From positions 62,001 to 126,000 of the forward strand of contig NW_026729205.1 of NCBI RefSeq assembly GCF_030272615.1: 64,000 bases of DNA, in the 5' to 3' direction. This document shows, one piece after another, positions 12,444 to 24,959 of this stretch. Under the pieces are notes generated by a model, which was not told where the DNA came from, ran no database searches, and saw nothing but the letters and a program-made list of their open reading frames with translations. Within the stretch, counting starts at the first letter, position 1, and the number at the start of each line of letters is the position of its first letter. The stretch comes from Cryptomeria japonica. Lineage: Eukaryota; Streptophyta; Pinopsida; Cupressales; Cupressaceae. Both the position numbers and the translations under genes were made by a program.

Positions 12444-13329
12444 TTTCTATTGCTCAAACGAAATTGTTATATAGATTTCACAAACTGTCTGCCTTTAGTG
12501 TTTCTACCTTGTATGCCCTAAGTATACCCGATTCTTCTCAAACCAATGCTAAATATGTGGTTTTTACTCTATGTTTTGACTTCTTGACCTTTGCCCAGTC
12601 CAAAAGGATTGCACTGGGGCATTAGGCATCATAGTCCAATCCAAATAGGCCCAAATACAAACCCTCTAACCCTTGGAAAATGTTGATGGAGAAACAAAAA
12701 TTGATGTCGGTCTTTTTTGTAATTTTCAACACATGTTTCATTAAGATAGGTATAAAAACAATCCTTATGCCCTCATTTGAAATAACTCTCAATTACAATT
12801 CCTCAAGAATAATTCAATTCCAATCAAGCAAACAATCAAGCATCATTAAGGCAATGAAGGAGAGGTCAAGTATTCAAACTTTTAAGCTTTCAAGACGACA
12901 TCCATGATCAAATTTATGTGAAGACATGCATGAGCCCTACACAGCAACATCGACCTTTATATGAATACTTCGAGGAAAAGGAGATCTATAAAGGAAGGTA
13001 TTATGATTCAAATTGAGCATTTATTTCTAGATCTAACCTTTAACTTGCAAGGGTAAGCCCTCTTTTCTATTTCATTCATCATTATAGAGTTAGTTCCAAA
13101 TCCAAGGTTTGACCTAGACAAATCCCTATCAACCCAACAACATATTTTCCTCTCTTATGTACATGCAAGTTGCAAGTTCATCAGAGAACAAATACAAATC
13201 CAAAAAGTGTAGACTAAGACAAAAAGAACTAGAGTTTGAAGAAGTGAAAAACCCTTGACAATGGCAATCATTCATTGAATAGTGTTAAAAAAAAATTTGA
13301 AACTTTAGGAGAATATTAAGAGTAACTTT
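12444..13329. other. Spacer, no gene seen
   Basis: AT-rich sequence with short open frames only. It does not match the 5' flanks of copies B and C, so copy A has lost or never had the promoter region shared by those copies. Similarity to the B unit resumes near 13,330. Confidence 0.6.
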
Positions 13330-16020
13330 CTGATCCTAAATCTATTATCAATATCTGCATCTAACACCTATAGTACTAAGTCACCTAGCCCCATAGTTAA
13401 TTATTGACCATTTTGGGCTCAAATTTAGGCATTGGTTCATCTCTGACTCTTATTTCCAAATCTATAATCAATGTCTACATATTTGATATGTACCTATATC
13501 ATCTCCTTCCCTTGAGTTGAAATGTATGTACCTATATCATCTCCTTCCTCTAAGCCTTCTTCTCTTTCTCCATCTTCTTTTTCTTCTTCATCCTCTTCTT
13601 AATGTTATTTCTCCTCCTCTTCCTTTTCTTCTTTATTTTGTTCTTCCTCTTTTGTCTTATATTGATTTCCATCCTCTTGTTCTTATTCTTCATCTTTAGG
13701 ATCTCATATAACTAAAAAATCTTGTTCTAGTTTCTCCAGAAAATAAATATATTGTCTAACTTCACCTCTTGCACACAAGTAAAAATATAATTTCCATGCT
13801 AGAGATTTACCATGAGCTATTATATATATTTGTACCACCATTGTAATGCATATCAATTTTTGTCAAAATTAGGAACTTCCAATGAAACTAGGGTTTAAGA
13901 AAAAATACACTCAATAGATAACCTTTCTATCAAATTCAATTAACCCATCTTTGATATGACCAATACACAATGTGGCTGGCTTCAAATTTTAAAATAAAAT
14001 TAATAGACCCAAGATGATTTTTGATGAGCTTTTCAAAAATGTATAAAATTATAAAAAAAAATCCTTGATTTATAATCTAGAAGGTAAACTTATGAAAAAT
14101 CATAAAATTACAATAACTCACAACATATTTATGATAGAGACTAGTTTTTGGACTATAGCTTCCCTATATGATCCCCAAACATCAATGAAAAATTATAATA
14201 AATTAAAAGACTAGGTTTCTGTGCACCTTTGCCAAAATCATAGCTCTAATACCACTTGTTATGAACTAACTTGCATAAGAGAATATAATATGAAATATGC
14301 TACAAATACTTGATAATAATATGCCACATGGCAGGGGTCTGACAATAGTCTTCAACAAGAATGCAATACTTAGTATAATGATAATAACCAACCTTTTCCT
14401 CTTATATATATCATAATTATGTCAATGAAATCACTCTGGTTGACTTAGATAATAGTATATATTCTTTAGGATTACATAAATAATTAAATAAAAATATAAT
14501 AATGATAATATAACTTAATTAAGAGTTAAGGTAGGCACAAGCTGACTATTGTTAATACAATACACACTATAGGGTTAGGGACATATCAATTTTAGATTAA
14601 ATCTACAGAAAAAATTATACCCTTATATTATGAATTAGGAACAAATTTTCCTTAATCTAAGCATGGTTTGCAGATTGCATGTTAACTTAAGTAAAAATGA
14701 TTTATTTTAGTGGCATTAGAACCACGTTATACTGAGCATATTTTAATGTTGTGAGTTGATACCTTTGAATCCACCAAGCTAGGTTGTTTAGCTACTTATA
14801 GAGATCCTTGGAATGGAGGATAGACCCCCGGTGTAGTGTAAATACACCAAATCCTCTTCCTAATTGTCAATTGGCAAAATTAACCCTATGAGGTTGAGGA
14901 TGGACCTCTGATGTAATATGAGATACATCGAATCCCCTTCCCAGTTCCCCATTGGTGTACTATGTAATGCACTAATATTCCTTTCCTATTTGAGATGCAT
15001 TGTAGGTGGTTTTTAGTTAGCCCTTGTGTATGAGCTAATCACTATTATACTATTGATGTGTGTATAAGCCACTCACTATGTATTTTTTATGTATGTTGGA
15101 GCTAGTCACTATATAATGTGATGTATGTTAGAACTACTCACTGTATATATGTGATGTATGTTAGAGCTAGTCTCCAAGTGTGCATATTTGATGTATTCTC
15201 AAGTCAATCATAATGAGAATTTAAAGATTATGAAATGATATGACCTCTATGTATTTATTAAATTTGTACACTACTAATTAATAATGTTTAGTATGGCACC
15301 AACACTTGATAAAAAATAATTATCATTATGGTATGATTAGACTAAATTTAATAGCTTATGCTTAATGAATATTCATGGTTTAAAGTGATATTAGAGATCT
15401 CATATATAAGAGGAGAGAATGAAGTCTCTTTAATATTAATGTGCAAATTATGAAGCATTTGATTTCTCAAGGAGATATCATGTAGGTAGGATCATCATGA
15501 ATGAACCCATCAAGGTTTAGGTCTAGGTCTAGTGATGACCCTAATCTTGAGAGTTTGCCACTTCCACGCATAAGCATAAAAATCACGATGTTGAGTTGAC
15601 AATACCAAGGTGAATGGAAAAGTTATGATGTCAACACTTCTAAGCTAAAGGGAGAAAACTTGGTTGATTGAATTGATAATTGTTGCTAATCGAATTAAGA
15701 AATATTATGAGTGAAATAAGAATTTTACATAGAGTCCAAAAGGCTCGAAAACTATGAGAAGAGTATATATTGAATTTGAATAAGCAAGGGGTTTCCTTCC
15801 AAATACGTGTCAATTTGCTGCATTCACTATTCATAATATTTAATCACAGTAATAGATTTGGCCGCATTGTTGCTTTGTTGTACAATTTTTTGAATTCACT
15901 CATTGCTCAGTCAAGAAAGTCATTTACCTTTTTCAATTTATTACGTGATGGAAAGTATTTATTGTTCATTTTAATAGATGAAACATTGTTTCCACCATGA
16001 ACGATTGTTTCTAAGGTACC
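13330..16020. repeat. Segmentally duplicated block upstream of copy A, holding an old LTR-element fragment
   Basis: Colinear with 41,830-44,640 over more than 2.5 kb (for example CTAGCCCCATAG, the CTAGGTTG block, and a long AAGCATGACT/GAGTTGACAA-like tail). Inside it, near 14,244-14,258, is a complement of a tRNA-Met primer-binding site followed by a TGTTATGAAC LTR-like edge. To its left, on the minus strand, is an acidic gag-like tail (about 13,500-13,745). So the block contains a broken LTR retrotransposon in minus orientation that was present before the duplication. Its family is not clear. Confidence 0.7.
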
Positions 16021-16239
16021 ATAATGTTTATGTGTGTTGGGAAAGGATTGATAATTTTTATTCCTTTTTTACATCATTTTCTTTGAACTTGTTTCGTTTT
16101 TTCTTACATTTTCGTTAGATTATTTCTTTTTTCCTATGTTTTTTTCTCACATTGTCCTTAAATTATTTCTTTTTCCCTACATTTTCCCTTCTTACGTGAC
16201 GTTTTTATAATTTTGGTAATTAATTATTTTTTAATATAT

Positions 16240-16860
16240 TTTTTTAACTTAAAAAACTTTAACATATATGTTCTTCAAGGTTGTCTAATACCTTTTTGTT
16301 TTATATACAATTATTTTATTAAAAATAAATAAATTTCTATATTCAATTTTTTTAATGTTTAATTTATATTTTTTTTGTATTTGTTAATGTCATTGATATT
16401 TTTTTGGGTGTTTTTGTTTTATTACTTTTTTCTCCTTGTGTTCCATTTCTTGTTTGAAACTTCGAAAGATATTCTAACTTGAGAACTTTGTGTGAATAGA
16501 TAGTTTGACATTATTTAAAATCAAATTTCTACCTATAAGTGATGGAAATATTTGTGCAAATTCATTTTTCACCATTAGCAATACTCCAATTTTGCGCGGG
16601 CTTGGAATTTTCTTTTGTTAGACATCATTTTAACTGTCTTGTCCAATCAATATAGTGCGGTTGCATTTGAAGTTAAATCCACATGACTTTGTTTAATCGT
16701 CAATTAGTTATGCTATATTTTTATCAATTAATATATAGCTTTTCAAATGGTTGTGAATATTTAATACTAAAATTTACAATGGCCATGGAATTAAAGAAGA
16801 GGGCTGCCTTCTGGATTGCAAAAAGTTTCACCTAAACTTGCTTTATCATATTTCCCTTGA
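16240..16860. repeat. Orphan RNL-unit 3' flank (no gene attached)
   Basis: Matches 36,870-37,610 and, in part, 9845-10,100. It ends with the GCAAAAAGTTTCACCTAAAC block that lies just 3' of RNL genes A, B and C. Here no LRR exon follows. Instead unrelated repeats begin at about 16,861. It marks a fourth unit whose gene is gone. Confidence 0.7.
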
Positions 16861-17436
16861 GAAACTCCTATCCATGACATCCTTGTCATTTTCTTGATCT
16901 TATCTTTTTATCATTTGTCAAAAAATTCCATCACCTTTGTCCACTCACAACAAGGTTTAACCACCATCCTACAACTATAAATAAAGTTATCTAAAGTTGT
17001 AAGAGATATCTAATGCATATCTTAGATATCAAGAGAACTCTACAAAGTCTTATATCTATATTTGTACTAATAGCAATAAATCTTGTTGGGTTTTGTTGGT
17101 AACTAAGGGAAATCGATAGGGGCAGATAAATGCCCTGAAGCTTAGCTCTACTATAGGTAGGGAATCAAGAAGCCCATTGAGTCAATTGTGAGGCCAAATG
17201 ATGAAATGACGTGACAAGTATTACAAAATCAAATTAATTAGTTTTAAAAATTATAATAAGGAAAGGAATCTATATCATTATATTATATTTTAATTGAATA
17301 ATCATTTTAAAAATATATGTTAAATTAGAGAGAAAAAAATAAATATATGAAAAAATGAATATAAATGGATTATGGATGAAATTATGAATTGAATTGAAAA
17401 TATATTCAATTTGAAGGTAAATGTCACCTTTTCAGA

Positions 17437-17516
<80 letters not shown>

Positions 17517-19086
17517 GCAGGAGCACCCTTCCAAGCTCTCCCTCCTTCTTGTTTTGTTGGTATTATGCTTCTCATGAAGCCATTGTAAATGAAATAATGA
17601 GCCAAGTGCTCATAGGTCCTAGTTAGGGTCCTAGTGGAGATCTTAGGGGTCATAAGTCAAGATTGAGATTTTCTTGAAAAGGGAGGGTATGTGTGTCTTT
17701 GTGGTGTTTAGGGGTCCTTCATAGCATGGTGGTGTCCTTAGGTTGGCCCATTGTGGGTTTAGGAGTCATGAAAAGCAACATTGGGAAAGTTGCTCAAAAG
17801 TTGCAAAAGTTGCATGACAACTTTTAAAAGTTGTCAAGCAACTTTTCCACCAGGAGGCCAAAATCCTTAGTTTGGCATAGACAAACCTAATATGGGCACA
17901 TAGACCAAGGAAAAGGTGGTATAAGTATTTTCAAATCCTAAATGCATGGGTTGGATGTCAGAGATTGTACGGCCCAAGCAAGAAGAGCTTGACTGTGGCT
18001 GTTTGTTGGTTACCAGTCAGATTGAATGAAGTTACCGGGCAAGTAAATGGATTTAACTGCATGCAAAACTATGTGAAATGTCTTCTATGGTGTAAATAAT
18101 TTCATTGTGAGTGATTAGTTTAGGTTTTTGTTTACTGTTTGAGTGTGTTTGTAAATAGTTTGTAATTTGCAATCTCACTATCCAGTTTTGGACTGGTTGT
18201 GCAAATGAAGTCATAACTCCATTCCCCATTGTGGAATCACCATGAAACCATGGGGAATGGAAGTGAAGACCCTGTACTATAGTTCCACGCAAGCAGTGCC
18301 CTTAAAAATGCAGGAAGGCCAAGCAAAGACCCACTCCTAGGTGAGACTAGACAGTGCCCGGTTAGGAGAGGTCAAATTGCAGAGGTCTTGGAGAGCAAGG
18401 TTGTTTAGTGGAGAGTGCATCCTTTGGAGGAAGTGTAGAGGAGTGAGTGAAGAATAATTGGCGTGAAGAATGAGCCTCCACCAATCCAGACAAGGTGGCT
18501 AAAATTCAAAACACTCACTGTGACCCAAGCAGACCCTAAAAACCCTCACAAAAACCCTTGAAAACCTTAAAATCCACCTAGGACAGTGTACGGACACTTG
18601 GAGGCCTAATTCCTAGAAAATCCTTGAGTCCTTGCTAAATGAATGGTATTCCTTTTTGGGAGATTGGGTTGTTTGTGCATCGTTTGAGAGAGGGAGCTCT
18701 AAAAGATCGATTAGGAGGCCTAATTGGTCCTAATCCTTGTAGCCCTATTTGAAGGCAAAAACACAAAATAGTGAAATCGGTAAGGGTTCGAAGGCTTGAA
18801 ACCTCTTAGGGGCTCATGAATGGGTGAAAATACAATGAAATAGACCTAATAAAACCTTGCTAAGACCTTGGAAGGTGTGGAACAAGCCTAGCCCTTATTA
18901 GCCATAGTAAGGGGTTTTGAGTCTCATGAATAGGTGAGACCATAGGAGAAGTATTGCAACTCATTGGTGGGTGGATTGGGCATGGTCAGGGGATTCCTCA
19001 AGCAAAGGGAAGTCCTAGAGACCCTAGGGTGTGTAGAGAACACTAGGTGATCCAAGGAAAGGATCCAAGAGCATAGACTAGGCTAG
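16861..19086. other. Spacer without recognisable gene, contains a (CT)n tract
   Basis: Mostly non-coding. The stretch about 17,560-19,080 has a more GC-rich, LTR-like composition and includes GTTGCATGACAACTTTTAAA, a block reminiscent of GTTGTCAAGCAAC in the Gypsy LTR region near 3070. No primer-binding site or termini were found, so it is left unclassified. Confidence 0.5.
17440..17513. repeat. (CT)37 microsatellite
   Basis: Uninterrupted CT dinucleotide run on the plus strand. Confidence 0.97.
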
Positions 19087-19230
19087 TCTATCCCTAACCC
19101 CATCCCATCACTCTCTCTCTCTCCCTTTTCCACCCTCTCTCTCCCTCTCTCTCCCTCTCCACCCTCTCCCTCCATCCCTCTCTCTCTCCCTCTCCCCCTC
19201 TCCCTCCTCACTCTTTCCCTCCCCCTACCC
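19087..19230. repeat. CT/CCCT pyrimidine tract
   Basis: Interrupted CTCT and CCCTCT units on the plus strand, bordering a coding-like island on its right. Confidence 0.9.
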
Positions 19231-19246
19231 CCTTTATCTCCCTTAC

Positions 19247-19582
19247 TTTATATTGTTGTATTGCAATTAGGTCTGTCATGTAGTGGTCACCATTTGGATG
19301 AACAGTAGACCTAATAATCCCAAGGTCCACAACTTGAGCAACAAAGGCTATTCTTTCCTTGATATTCTTATCATTTGAATCAGTGTACAAAACCCATTGT
19401 GCATCATCCCTCAACCACACTCCTATCGTTGGGCTTTGGGAAATCTTTTGTAATGCACATTTTTTCTTTCTATTTTGTTCCCCTGCAATTCTCAAAATAC
19501 TAAGAGCCACACGATAGAGTTATTTCCAAGCTGACAATCTAGCTAATAGTCTCAAATAAATATTCTCACATTTTTCAGTCAT
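19247..19582 (-). pseudogene. Coding-like exon of unknown gene
   Basis: Minus-strand block of about 112 codons, starting at a possible Met (MTEKCENIYLRLLARLSAWK) with one in-frame TAA right after that stretch. It continues through CALQKISQSPTIGVWLRDD and VVDLGIIRSTVHPNGDHY to a consensus donor (AAA|GTAAGG) at 19,247. Amino-acid composition is unlike the surrounding simple repeats, and the exact donor supports a real, now damaged, exon. I do not recognise the family; a transposon gene is the likeliest source. Confidence 0.5.
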
Positions 19583-19649
19583 GTCAAATAAATAAGAGTT
19601 ATTTAAAATATTTGTGTATAGATATTTTAGTAATGATAATTAAAATTTA

Positions 19650-19709
19650 ATGTCTCTCTCTCCCTCTCTCCCTTTTCCATCCTCTCTTTCACTCTCCCTC
19701 TCTCCCTTT

Positions 19710-19791
<82 letters not shown>

Positions 19792-20155
19792 TTCCATTCT
19801 CTCTCTCCCTCCCTCCCTTTTCCACCCTCTCCCTCCCTTTTCCATTCTCTCTCTCCCTACCTCTCCCTCCATCCCTCTCCTTCTCCCATTCTCTATCTCC
19901 CTCTCTCCCACTCTCTCTCACTCTCTCTCTCACTCTCTCCCTCTCTCCCTTTCTCGGTCCCTCTCCCTCCATCCCTTTTCCACCCTCTCCCTCTCTCCCT
20001 TTTCTATTCTCTCTCTCTCCCTCCCTCTCCCTCCCTCTCCCTCTCTCTCCCTCTCCCTCTCACCCTCCCTCTCTCTCCCTCTCCCCCCTCTCCATCCCAC
20101 TCCCTCCCCCTCTCCCTCTCCCTGCCTCTCTCCCTCTCCCTCCCTCCCTTTTCCT
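19650..20155. repeat. Long CT/CCCT pyrimidine tract
   Basis: About 500 bp of (CT)n with CCCTCT interruptions on the plus strand, including an uninterrupted central run of roughly 80 bp. Open frames across it (Ser/Leu/Pro or Arg/Glu repeats) are by-products of the repeat. Confidence 0.95.
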
Positions 20156-20164
20156 TCACATTTT

Positions 20165-20360
20165 ATTTACTACAAAAAGTGTGTGCGAGGTACTGGGACT
20201 ATTAGTTCGTTGGTTTGCTAAACATTTTTAAGGCCTGACAGCACATACGGGGTCTTTATATGTTAAAAGCCCATACGAGGGTACCAAGAATATTAATGTT
20301 AGTCTACAAACATTTTTAGTGGCTAACAGCGTGTACGCGGTACTGGACATTTTTAGAATT
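20165..20360. repeat. Subterminal-type repeats with GTACGCGG/CATACGGGG motifs
   Basis: Contains GTGCGAGGTACTGG, CACATACGGGGTC, CATACGAGGGTACC and GTGTACGCGGTACTGG. Related motifs appear in opposite orientation near 24,960-25,070 and 29,055-29,185. This is the pattern expected of subterminal repeats of a DNA transposon, but no clean terminal inverted repeat was identified. Confidence 0.45.
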
Positions 20361-20437
20361 TTATTGAGGCTAGACATGGTAAGGGAGAGCACGATGGTGT
20401 AGAAGCATGAGTAAAAAGAGTCCTATCTAGAGAATAA

Positions 20438-21342
20438 ATGAAGTATGAAGGTAGTGATGAGTTGATAGATGCAGAAATAATTGTGCGATGGTGTAACTCT
20501 ATGATGGGTCCAGGTAATCTAGGTACATCAATGGTTCATAGATATTTTTGGTTGATCACTAAATCTAACATTGAAAACTATCTATATTGTTGTACAGTTG
20601 CAGGATCGAGTGACATGCACTCATTTGTGAGTTTAAATGCAAGTTCCCTAGTAATTTATATGAGACAGATGGTATGGTTTTTCTCTTCGTACATGTATTT
20701 TTGTGGGAATAATTTGAATCAAAAGAGTGGGTTGACAAATGGTCTTGTAGACCATTGGTTCCCATTGATACATATCAGATTCCCAAAGTACTACATTTGA
20801 GCCAGATGGAGACATCAATGGATTTTGACCATGTATCCAACCTAGTGGATTCAGGTGATTTTTTGAGTTAATTTTTTTTGCAAGTATTCTTTTTGGTTCA
20901 TTTTGTTGTACATCACACTTTATTTTTGGTATTAATTATCACTTTATAAAATGCAGGTCATTTGTATTTAGTTGTTGTAGAAGAGAACAATGAAGAAGGA
21001 ACAGATTAATTTGTGTGTTGCTGTGTTGAGCCTAAAAGAAAATTGACAATCACAATCACTGATGGAGAGGGTATTGAGTACCCAATAGGGTTTGTTGTTG
21101 TGACATGAACATGGCTTAGGAGATACCCTATCAATAATTTTGATGTTTGGTTGTTCGAGGACTTTGAAATACATAGACATATTCTTCATTTCTCTAACCT
21201 TGTTGTTGCATCAAATATTCATTTGATGAAGTATCATGGAAGACCTCATAACAAGATTTTATGGAAAGTTCATGAATTTGACCATGAAGCAATACTTGAC
21301 ACAATACGGGTTAGAGCCGATCATGAAGGGTCACTTGATTGA
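20438..21342 (+). pseudogene. Degraded two-exon gene of unknown type
   Basis: A plus-strand open frame runs from 20,438. From about 20,716 the coding signal continues in another frame (EWVDKWSCRPLVPIDTY) to a donor TTCAG|GTGATT at 20,854. The acceptor ATGCAG|GT at 20,956/20,957 rejoins a frame reading HLYLVVVEENNEEGTD, TITITDGEGIEYPIGFVVV, then HFSNLVVASNIHLMKYHGR and KVHEFDHEAILDTIRVR, ending at 21,342. Two stops interrupt the second exon. The polypeptide is not one I recognise. It lies between a CT tract on its left and a GA tract on its right, and next to subterminal-type repeats, so it is probably a transposon-encoded gene. Confidence 0.5.
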
Positions 21343-21697
21343 TTCTACGGTTCATAGTAGAATGATTTTGAGAATTTTGTATATATCATTGACAAAGTGT
21401 TCTGTATTCATTTTTTGTATATATAATTGCCCATGAGCTGATTTGTACATGTTTAGGGGCATAATTTTGTATATTTAAATGGACATGAGCTGATTTGTAC
21501 ATATTTAGATGCCAAATTTTGTATATTAAAATGGCGATGAACTGAATCACACATATTTAAATACCAAATTTTATATAAAATCCCATGAGATGATTTGTAA
21601 CACCTTTTTTGTATATTTAAATAGCCAAGAGTTTATTTGTCCATATTTAGAGGCAAATTTTTGAATAATATGTGACACAGTTTTGTGACATATTTAG
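21343..21697. other. AT-rich spacer with imperfect tandem units
   Basis: The phrase TGAGCTGATTTGTACAT and its variants with AATTTTGTATATT recur about four or five times at 55-65 bp spacing (21,430-21,660). This is a short degenerate tandem repeat. No gene seen. Confidence 0.6.
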
Positions 21698-21698
21698 A

Positions 21699-21734
21699 GA
21701 GAGAGAGAGAAGGAGGGAAGGGGGGAGAGGGAGA

Positions 21735-21796
<62 letters not shown>

Positions 21797-22101
21797 AAGG
21801 AGGGAGAGTAAGAGAGAAGGAGGGAAGGAGGGAAAGGGAGAGAGAGAGAGAGGGGGGAAGGGAGGGAGAGGTAGAGGGAGGGGAGGGAGAGAGGGGAAGG
21901 AGGGAGAGGAAGAGATAAAGGAGGGGAGGAGGGAGAGAAAGAGACAGAGAGAGTGAGGGAAGGAGGGATAGGGAGAGAGAAGGAGAGAGAGAGGGGGGAG
22001 GGAAGGTAGAGAGAGGGAGAGAGGTAGAGGGAGGGAGAGAGGGAGAGAAGAGGGGGGAGGGAGGGAGAGAAGAAGGGGTATGGAGGAAGGGAGAGGGAGA
22101 G

Positions 22102-22132
<31 letters not shown>

Positions 22133-22243
22133 AGAGAGAGAAGAAGGGCTATGGAGGAAGGGAGAGGGAGAAAGAGAGAGGGGGGAGAGATGGAGAGGGA
22201 GAGAGAGAGGGGGGAGAGTAGGGGGAGTGAGAGAGGAGGGAAG

Positions 22244-22305
<62 letters not shown>

Positions 22306-22376
22306 AGGGAGGGAGAGATAGAGGGAGAGGGAGAGGGAGAGAGGGAGAGAAGAAGAAGGGGGTAGGGAGAGGAAGA
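21699..22376. repeat. Long GA purine tract
   Basis: About 680 bp of (GA)n with GGGAGG interruptions on the plus strand, the strand complement of the tract at 19,650-20,155. Arg/Glu open frames across it are repeat by-products. Confidence 0.95.
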
Positions 22377-23000
22377 GAGATCGAATCTAGGGCACAATAT
22401 GACCCCTAACAACATCTAAGGGATCATAGAGTGTCCTAAGTGGTCATATGACACTATATTATCCCTAAGCACACTATAGAACCTATAATAACACTAAATA
22501 GTGTCCTAAGGGGTCATAGAACACCATATGACCTTTTAGAACACCATATGGTGTTGTTATGGGTCATTGGTGTTCTAAGGGCTCATATGGCATCCTATGA
22601 CCCCTTAGGACACCATATGGTGTTGTTATGGGTCGTATGGTATCTTAAGGGGTCATATGGTGTCCTAAGGGGTCACAAGACACCATATGACCTCTTAGGA
22701 AACAATATGACCTCTAATGACACCTAAGGGGTGATATGGTGGGCTAAAAAAATGATATATTAAATTTAAAGTTATGAATAAAACATCATATAATAGAACA
22801 ATAGTAGTTTAGTTTTGATATAGCTAAGTTAGACCATTGTCAGCATAAGAGAGACTCCAAGTGAACAAAAAATGAGGCTTTGCTAAAAAGCAAGTGTAAG
22901 AGCTTGACCTAACCCTAAGAGTACTGCCTAAGTTCTAAAACATATGATGCTATTAAATTTGCAAGGTTATAGGAATGATCTCGATTGTGACTATAGGAAT
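22377..23000. repeat. Hairpin-rich GGTCATATGGTGTCCTAAGG array, copy 1
   Basis: From about 22,395 to 22,740 the motif GGTCATATGGTGTCCTAAGG and its reverse complement alternate every 20-45 bp, giving many short inverted repeats. The remaining part (22,740-23,000) is a non-repetitive AT-rich tail. The whole block occurs again at 23,201-23,840. Confidence 0.85.
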
Positions 23001-23068
23001 TACAAAAGAAGAGAATGAGGGAGGGAGAGAAGAAGAGAAAGAGGGATGGGGTATGCAGGAAGCAATAA

Positions 23069-23110
<42 letters not shown>

Positions 23111-23200
23111 GTATGGAGGAAGGGAGAAGGGGAGAGAAAGAGAGAGAGAGAGAGAGGGAGAGGGAGAGAGGGAGAGAAGGAGTAGGAAGGGAGAGGAAGA
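22998..23200. repeat. GA purine tract between the two array copies
   Basis: (GA)n with GGAGG interruptions. Together with the array it forms the roughly 825-845-bp duplicated unit. Confidence 0.93.
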
Positions 23201-23840
23201 GAGATCGAATCCAAGACATAATATGACCCTTAGAACACAATATGACACCTAACAATATCTAAGGTGTCATAGGGTGTCCTAAGGGGTCATATGACACTAT
23301 ATTATTCCTTAGCACACCATAGGACCTATAACAACACCAAATAGTGTCCTAAGGAGTCATAGAACACCATATGACCATTTAGAACACCATATGGTGTTGT
23401 TATGGGTCATTGGTGTCCTGAGGTGTCATATGGCATCCTATGACCCCTTAGGATAACATATGGTGTTGTTATGGGTCGTATGGTGTCTTAAGTGGTCATA
23501 TGGTGTCCTAAGGGGTCACAGGACACCATATACCCTCTTAGGAAACAATATGACCTCTAATGACACCTAAGGGGTCATATGGTGGGCTAATAAAATGATA
23601 TATTAAATTTAAAGTTATGAATAGAACATCATACAATAGAACATCAGTAGTTTAGTTTTGATATAGCTAAGTTAGACCATTGTCAGTATAAGAGAGACTC
23701 CGAGCGAACAAACAATGAGGCTTCGCTAAAAAGCAAGTGTAAGAGCTTGACCTAACCCTAATACTACTACCTAAGTTCTAAAACATATGATGCTATTAAA
23801 TTTGTAAGGTTATAGGATTGATCTTGATTATGACTATGGG
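23201..23840. repeat. Hairpin-rich GGTCATATGGTGTCCTAAGG array, copy 2
   Basis: Direct repeat of 22,377-23,000 at an offset of 824 bp on the left side and about 843 bp on the right, with the same order of submotifs and the same AT-rich tail ending near the ATGATGCTATTAAATTTG block. Confidence 0.88.
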
Positions 23841-23849
23841 AATTACACA

Positions 23850-24270
23850 CTTGATTTCTTTCATGGGTATGTACCGTTCCAAGTTGTTTGATAAGTGATG
23901 ATCATCATATACTACCACTGCCATGCATACAACAAACTTTAATTTCTTTAGGTGACAGGCATTGTGTAACAACATGGGAACTCTCGCATACCCACCACTA
24001 TCATTCTCCAGGACATCATCTATGCTACTCTCCCTCTTTCTCTTCCTATCGGTTGTTTCCTTCTGAAAAACATATTGCAGGTACTCTAACTCATCATGTT
24101 GCTTTGTTGACACTATTTTCCACATCTGCTCAGCTCATTAAAAACACATTTGAGAAGAATATTGCTACAGGTTTCCTTGTTTGTCACGGTAATGCACCTG
24201 TGGTTCAATTTCAAACCCTATTCCTCCTATTCAATATACACACACAAATCCATCAGTCAATTTTCTTAGG
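23850..24270 (-). pseudogene. Coding-like block of unknown gene
   Basis: Minus-strand frame with non-repetitive protein composition: IGFEIEPQVHYRDKQGNL upstream, then after some damage STKQHDELEYLQYVFQKE, a basic KRKRES stretch, SIDDVLENDSGGYARVP and HHLSNNLERYIPMKE. Part of it (from 24,125 downward) is a single open frame. No family recognised. It may belong to the same degraded element as the blocks at 19.2 and 20.4-21.3 kb. Confidence 0.4.
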
Positions 24271-24357
24271 AGAGCATACATGATAATAATCAAAGAGGAA
24301 AGTTGCTGACAAGAAATAAATTCACTTACTTCTATAGAAGTGCAAACACAGTTGCAT

Positions 24358-24675
<318 letters not shown>

Positions 24676-24714
24676 TTATATGCATTTGAGAGGGGGAGAC
24701 AATACATTTATGTG

Positions 24715-24955
24715 TATATATATAGTTAATATATTATATATTATTATATACATATATATTATATATTATTATGTACATATATATATTATATATTATTATA
24801 TACATATATATATTATATATTATTATGTACATATATATATTATATATTATATGTATATACACATATTTTATATACAATATCATATTATACACATACTATA
24901 TATTACATATATTATATGTATATACACACATTATATATACAATATCATATCATAC
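24715..24955. repeat. AT-rich TATATATTATTA tandem array
   Basis: Nearly pure A/T with TACATATATATATTATATATTA-like units (period about 35-40 bp), self-complementary and so able to form cruciforms. Tyr/Ile open frames across it are by-products. Confidence 0.9.
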
Positions 24956-24959
24956 AATA

